Part shown: positions 4,002 through 5,917 of the stretch, in pieces | Position numbering within the stretch: the stretch's first letter is position 1 | Layout of the letters: every line of letters starts with the position of its first letter | Source: Clostridia bacterium | GTDB lineage: Bacteria; Bacillota_A; Clostridia; Oscillospirales; CAG-272 | Direction of reading: 5' to 3' | DNA length: 5,917 nucleotides | Assembly: GCA_017552165.1 (NCBI GenBank) | Contig: JAFZCF010000042.1 | Coordinates: 1 to 5,917 of the forward strand | The notes under the pieces: generated by a model | The model's database searches: none | The model's input: only the letters and a program-made list of their open reading frames with translations | Told to the model about the DNA's origin: nothing | Position numbers and translations under genes: made by a program

Positions 4002-5888
4002 ATGAAAAAACGGGATTATAACGCCGTAGATTTCGGCGCCGAATATAATATGCCTGCGCTGATCCCTCCGACACTTAAGGACGACCGGTCGTTTTTCGGA
4101 GCGGGCGGAGACCCGACGCTGAAATACCGCGGACAGAAACAAAATGCCGCCGAAGGCGAAAAAGCGCGCATAAAGCGCCACGCGATTCTGAGAAAAATGT
4201 TCCTTTGGCCGGTCGCGTCGACCCTTGCCGCCGTCACGATTATTTTTTCCTCTTTCGGCATAGACCCTCTCGGCGACGATTTTCTCGTACACGGCTGGGA
4301 CGAATGGGATCATCTGATCCATTATGATGAAGAACCCGAACTTTTCGCACCGGAAAGCCTCGAGCTTTACGACGGAGAAGAGCGCGACCTCGGCGCTTGG
4401 GTAAACCGGAGCGCAGTCAGCATAATTTACGAATGCTCCGACGAGACGGTCGCCGTTGTTGACGAATTCGGCCTTGTGACCGGAAGGCGGCCGGGAAGCG
4501 CGGTAATAAAAGTCACTTCTCCTGAAATCGGTCAGTCCGCCGAAGTCAGCATCACGGTGACAGAAGCGCCGTTTATCGAAATGCCGTCATCCGTTACCCT
4601 CTCCTTCGGCCAGACCGCAGAGATCGGTGCCCGCGTCGTCGGGTACCGCGAGTCGGATTTCCCGGACGGCGAACCGACGCTGGTTTACGAATATTCCGGC
4701 GGCTCCGTCGCGAGCGTGACACAGCAGGGCACGGTCACAGCAACCGGCTACGGCTACGTCGTCGTCACGGTCAGGTGTCCCGCCCTTAAGCTCGAATCGA
4801 CGGTCACGGTGACGGTCAGCGCAAGCGGCCTGCATCTCTCGTCCGACAACCTCAGAATGTACAGGAACAGCTCCGCGCGCCTCGACCTCGCTCTACTGGA
4901 CGGTGACGAAAACACGGTCAACGTAAGTCTGTCGTTCGAAAGCACCGAGCCCGAAGTGATGACCGTTGAGCCCGACGGGACTGTCATTATCGGCGACGAC
5001 CCGGGCGAGCACGTGGTCACGGTCAGATGCGACGTGCTTGAATTTGAATCCGCCGTAACCGTCACCGTCATACGTCCCGAAATAGACATAAACGAAAAAA
5101 CCTCCGCCTCGCTCGGAGATGAATGGGATATCGATCCGCGTCTCATTGAGACGGTCAGCGAAGACGAGACCCCCGCCTTCACCTTCCTGAGCAGCAATAC
5201 GGAGATAATCACGGTCTCCCCCGAAGGCCGGGTGTCGGTCGTCGGGGAGGGCGGCAGCGCGACGATCACCGTGACCTGCTCCGACCCGTACGTTTACCGC
5301 GAAACCGTCGTGTCCGTTGAACTCCACGAACACGTTTACGGCGAATGGACCGTCCTTTCCGAGGCGTCGTGCACGGAATCAGGACACCGCGAGCGCGTCT
5401 GCTCGATTTGCGGAGACACGGAAGAAGAATCGATATCCGCCCTCGGACACGATTATCTGACAAATGGCGCCGTGTGCTCGAGATGCGGCAAATCGCTCGT
5501 CACGCTTAAACTCGTAACGCATTCACGTGATGATATCGATGACAACGGCGTCACAACCACGCTCTCCCCCACCGGCGCGGGATCGAAATCATCGAATCCG
5601 ATAGAAGTCATAGTGGAATATCCGTTTGAACTCCTGTATTCCTTCAATGAGAGCGGAGTTGATAAGAAATCCGTCGTATGTACCTGCGAACCCCAGACGA
5701 GCGGAGGAGATACGTTTGAAAAAATTGATGCGTTCATAGAAGAGGAAGGTATTTGCAACTGTTGGGCCATGATGCAGACAGAGGATGATCCGCCCACGCA
5801 ACTGACTCTTTCGTTCCGGTATAACAGAAAATCGTATAAGGTTCCAATATACTTCCGCATAATCGATATCCCCGATGACAATCCATAA
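4002..5888 (+). CDS. Membrane-anchored protein with four Big2-like domains and a Cys-rich module
   Basis: This 628-residue protein has a polar N-terminus of about 66 residues, a basic stretch (54-65, K/R-rich), and one transmembrane segment at 67-87. There is no signal-peptidase or LPxTG site, so it is probably an N-in, C-out signal anchor. Outside the membrane, an Asp/Glu-rich linker (88-115) leads to four tandem beta domains of 83-86 residues (about 112-187, 188-273, 275-357, 358-441). They have the Big2 pattern: S..T/P..V.V...G.VT....G...VTV. Residues 442-498 form a module seen in Clostridial surface proteins: H..YGEW, C457, C467xxC470G, ALGHDY and C492xxC495G. Residues 499-628 match nothing I recognise and contain C560xC562 and C585xC587. 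Big2 domains are usually structural stalks or adhesive units, so a surface role is likely, but no ligand or enzyme activity is seen. The gene stands alone behind its own promoter. Confidence 0.88.
   Translation: MKKRDYNAVDFGAEYNMPALIPPTLKDDRSFFGAGGDPTLKYRGQKQNAAEGEKARIKRHAILRKMFLWPVASTLAAVTIIFSSFGIDPLGDDFLVHGWDEWDHLIHYDEEPELFAPESLELYDGEERDLGAWVNRSAVSIIYECSDETVAVVDEFGLVTGRRPGSAVIKVTSPEIGQSAEVSITVTEAPFIEMPSSVTLSFGQTAEIGARVVGYRESDFPDGEPTLVYEYSGGSVASVTQQGTVTATGYGYVVVTVRCPALKLESTVTVTVSASGLHLSSDNLRMYRNSSARLDLALLDGDENTVNVSLSFESTEPEVMTVEPDGTVIIGDDPGEHVVTVRCDVLEFESAVTVTVIRPEIDINEKTSASLGDEWDIDPRLIETVSEDETPAFTFLSSNTEIITVSPEGRVSVVGEGGSATITVTCSDPYVYRETVVSVELHEHVYGEWTVLSEASCTESGHRERVCSICGDTEEESISALGHDYLTNGAVCSRCGKSLVTLKLVTHSRDDIDDNGVTTTLSPTGAGSKSSNPIEVIVEYPFELLYSFNESGVDKKSVVCTCEPQTSGGDTFEKIDAFIEEEGICNCWAMMQTEDDPPTQLTLSFRYNRKSYKVPIYFRIIDIPDDNP
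4335..5324 (+). repeat. Four tandem Big2-like repeats within the surface protein
   Basis: The four units are diverged but in register. The sequence VTVRC..L..ES.VTVTV ends unit 2 (residues 255-272, bases 4764-4817) and unit 3 (339-356, bases 5016-5069), exactly 84 codons apart. Unit 4 has ITVTCSDPY at 422-430, and unit 1 has IKVTSPEIG at 169-177 with serine in place of the cysteine. Units 2 and 3 look like the most recent duplication. The recurring ACGGTCAC words in the DNA come from the VTVTV strands. Confidence 0.75.
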
Positions 5889-5917
5889 ATTTCTATCCGT
5901 GCTGAAAAAAAAGCACC
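5889..5917 (+). other. Gene-free right edge, possible start of a terminator
   Basis: Twenty-nine bases follow the TAA at 5888. GTGCT (5899-5903) and AGCAC (5912-5916) could pair around an A-rich loop, or the A run followed by AGCACC could be the left arm of a terminator that continues past the edge. Neither can be decided from what is visible. Confidence 0.3.

Noticed and set aside
3864..4322. Minus-strand open frame over the divergent promoter region
   Set aside because: It overlaps the promoter and the N-terminus of the membrane protein in antisense, with no family match.
4764..5069. Repeated ACGGTCAC DNA words that could look like a short-repeat array
   Set aside because: They encode the recurring VTVTV strands of Big2-like domains and have irregular spacing and no conserved repeat-spacer structure, so this is not a CRISPR array or operator array.
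5899..5916. GTGCT / AGCAC hairpin as a terminator
   Set aside because: The stem is only 5 bp with an A-rich loop, and any T tract would lie beyond the edge. It is noted as an undecided edge feature, not called a terminator.

Overview
The window looks like a chromosomal stretch from an anaerobic Clostridia-type bacterium, probably an uncultured gut member. This is an inference from four things: moderate-to-high GC content (about 65% by hand count at 4621-4800), consensus sigma-A promoters, a macro/HTH-type protein family I know from Clostridia, and a Big2-like surface protein carrying the 'R.C..CG...ALGH.Y' cysteine module common in gut Firmicutes. I see no tRNA, rRNA, CRISPR array, insertion sequence or transposase.

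Layout: four genes lie on the minus strand and are read from right to left. They are a GTP-dependent PEP carboxykinase (pckG, 3737 to 1944), a protein with a Clostridial HTH-like C-terminal domain behind what looks like a collapsed macro domain (1896 to 1030), a PhnP-like metallo-beta-lactamase-fold hydrolase (1018 to 140), and the first 46 codons of a zinc-ribbon protein that runs off the left edge (138 to 1). The last three are packed with gaps of 11 and 1 bases and are probably co-transcribed. pckG is separated from them by 47 bases containing a GC-rich hairpin, which may terminate or attenuate pckG transcription.

A 264-base divergent intergenic region (3738-4001) follows. It holds two near-perfect sigma-A promoters back to back, one for pckG on the minus strand and one for the plus-strand gene, each surrounded by small direct or inverted repeats that could be operators. 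On the plus strand a 628-residue membrane-anchored protein (4002-5888) has a cytoplasmic N-terminus, one transmembrane segment, four tandem Big2-like beta domains, a cysteine-rich module and an unrecognised C-terminal domain. The last 29 bases hold no gene.

Functionally, pckG interconverts oxaloacetate and phosphoenolpyruvate in central metabolism. The macro-like protein and the PhnP-like hydrolase belong to families that act on ADP-ribose or cyclic ribose-phosphate compounds, but no substrate can be assigned here. The most unusual items are the macro domain that seems to have lost its ligand-binding loops, the hairpin just before its start codon, and the membrane-anchored Big2 protein with its unknown, AT-richer C-terminus.
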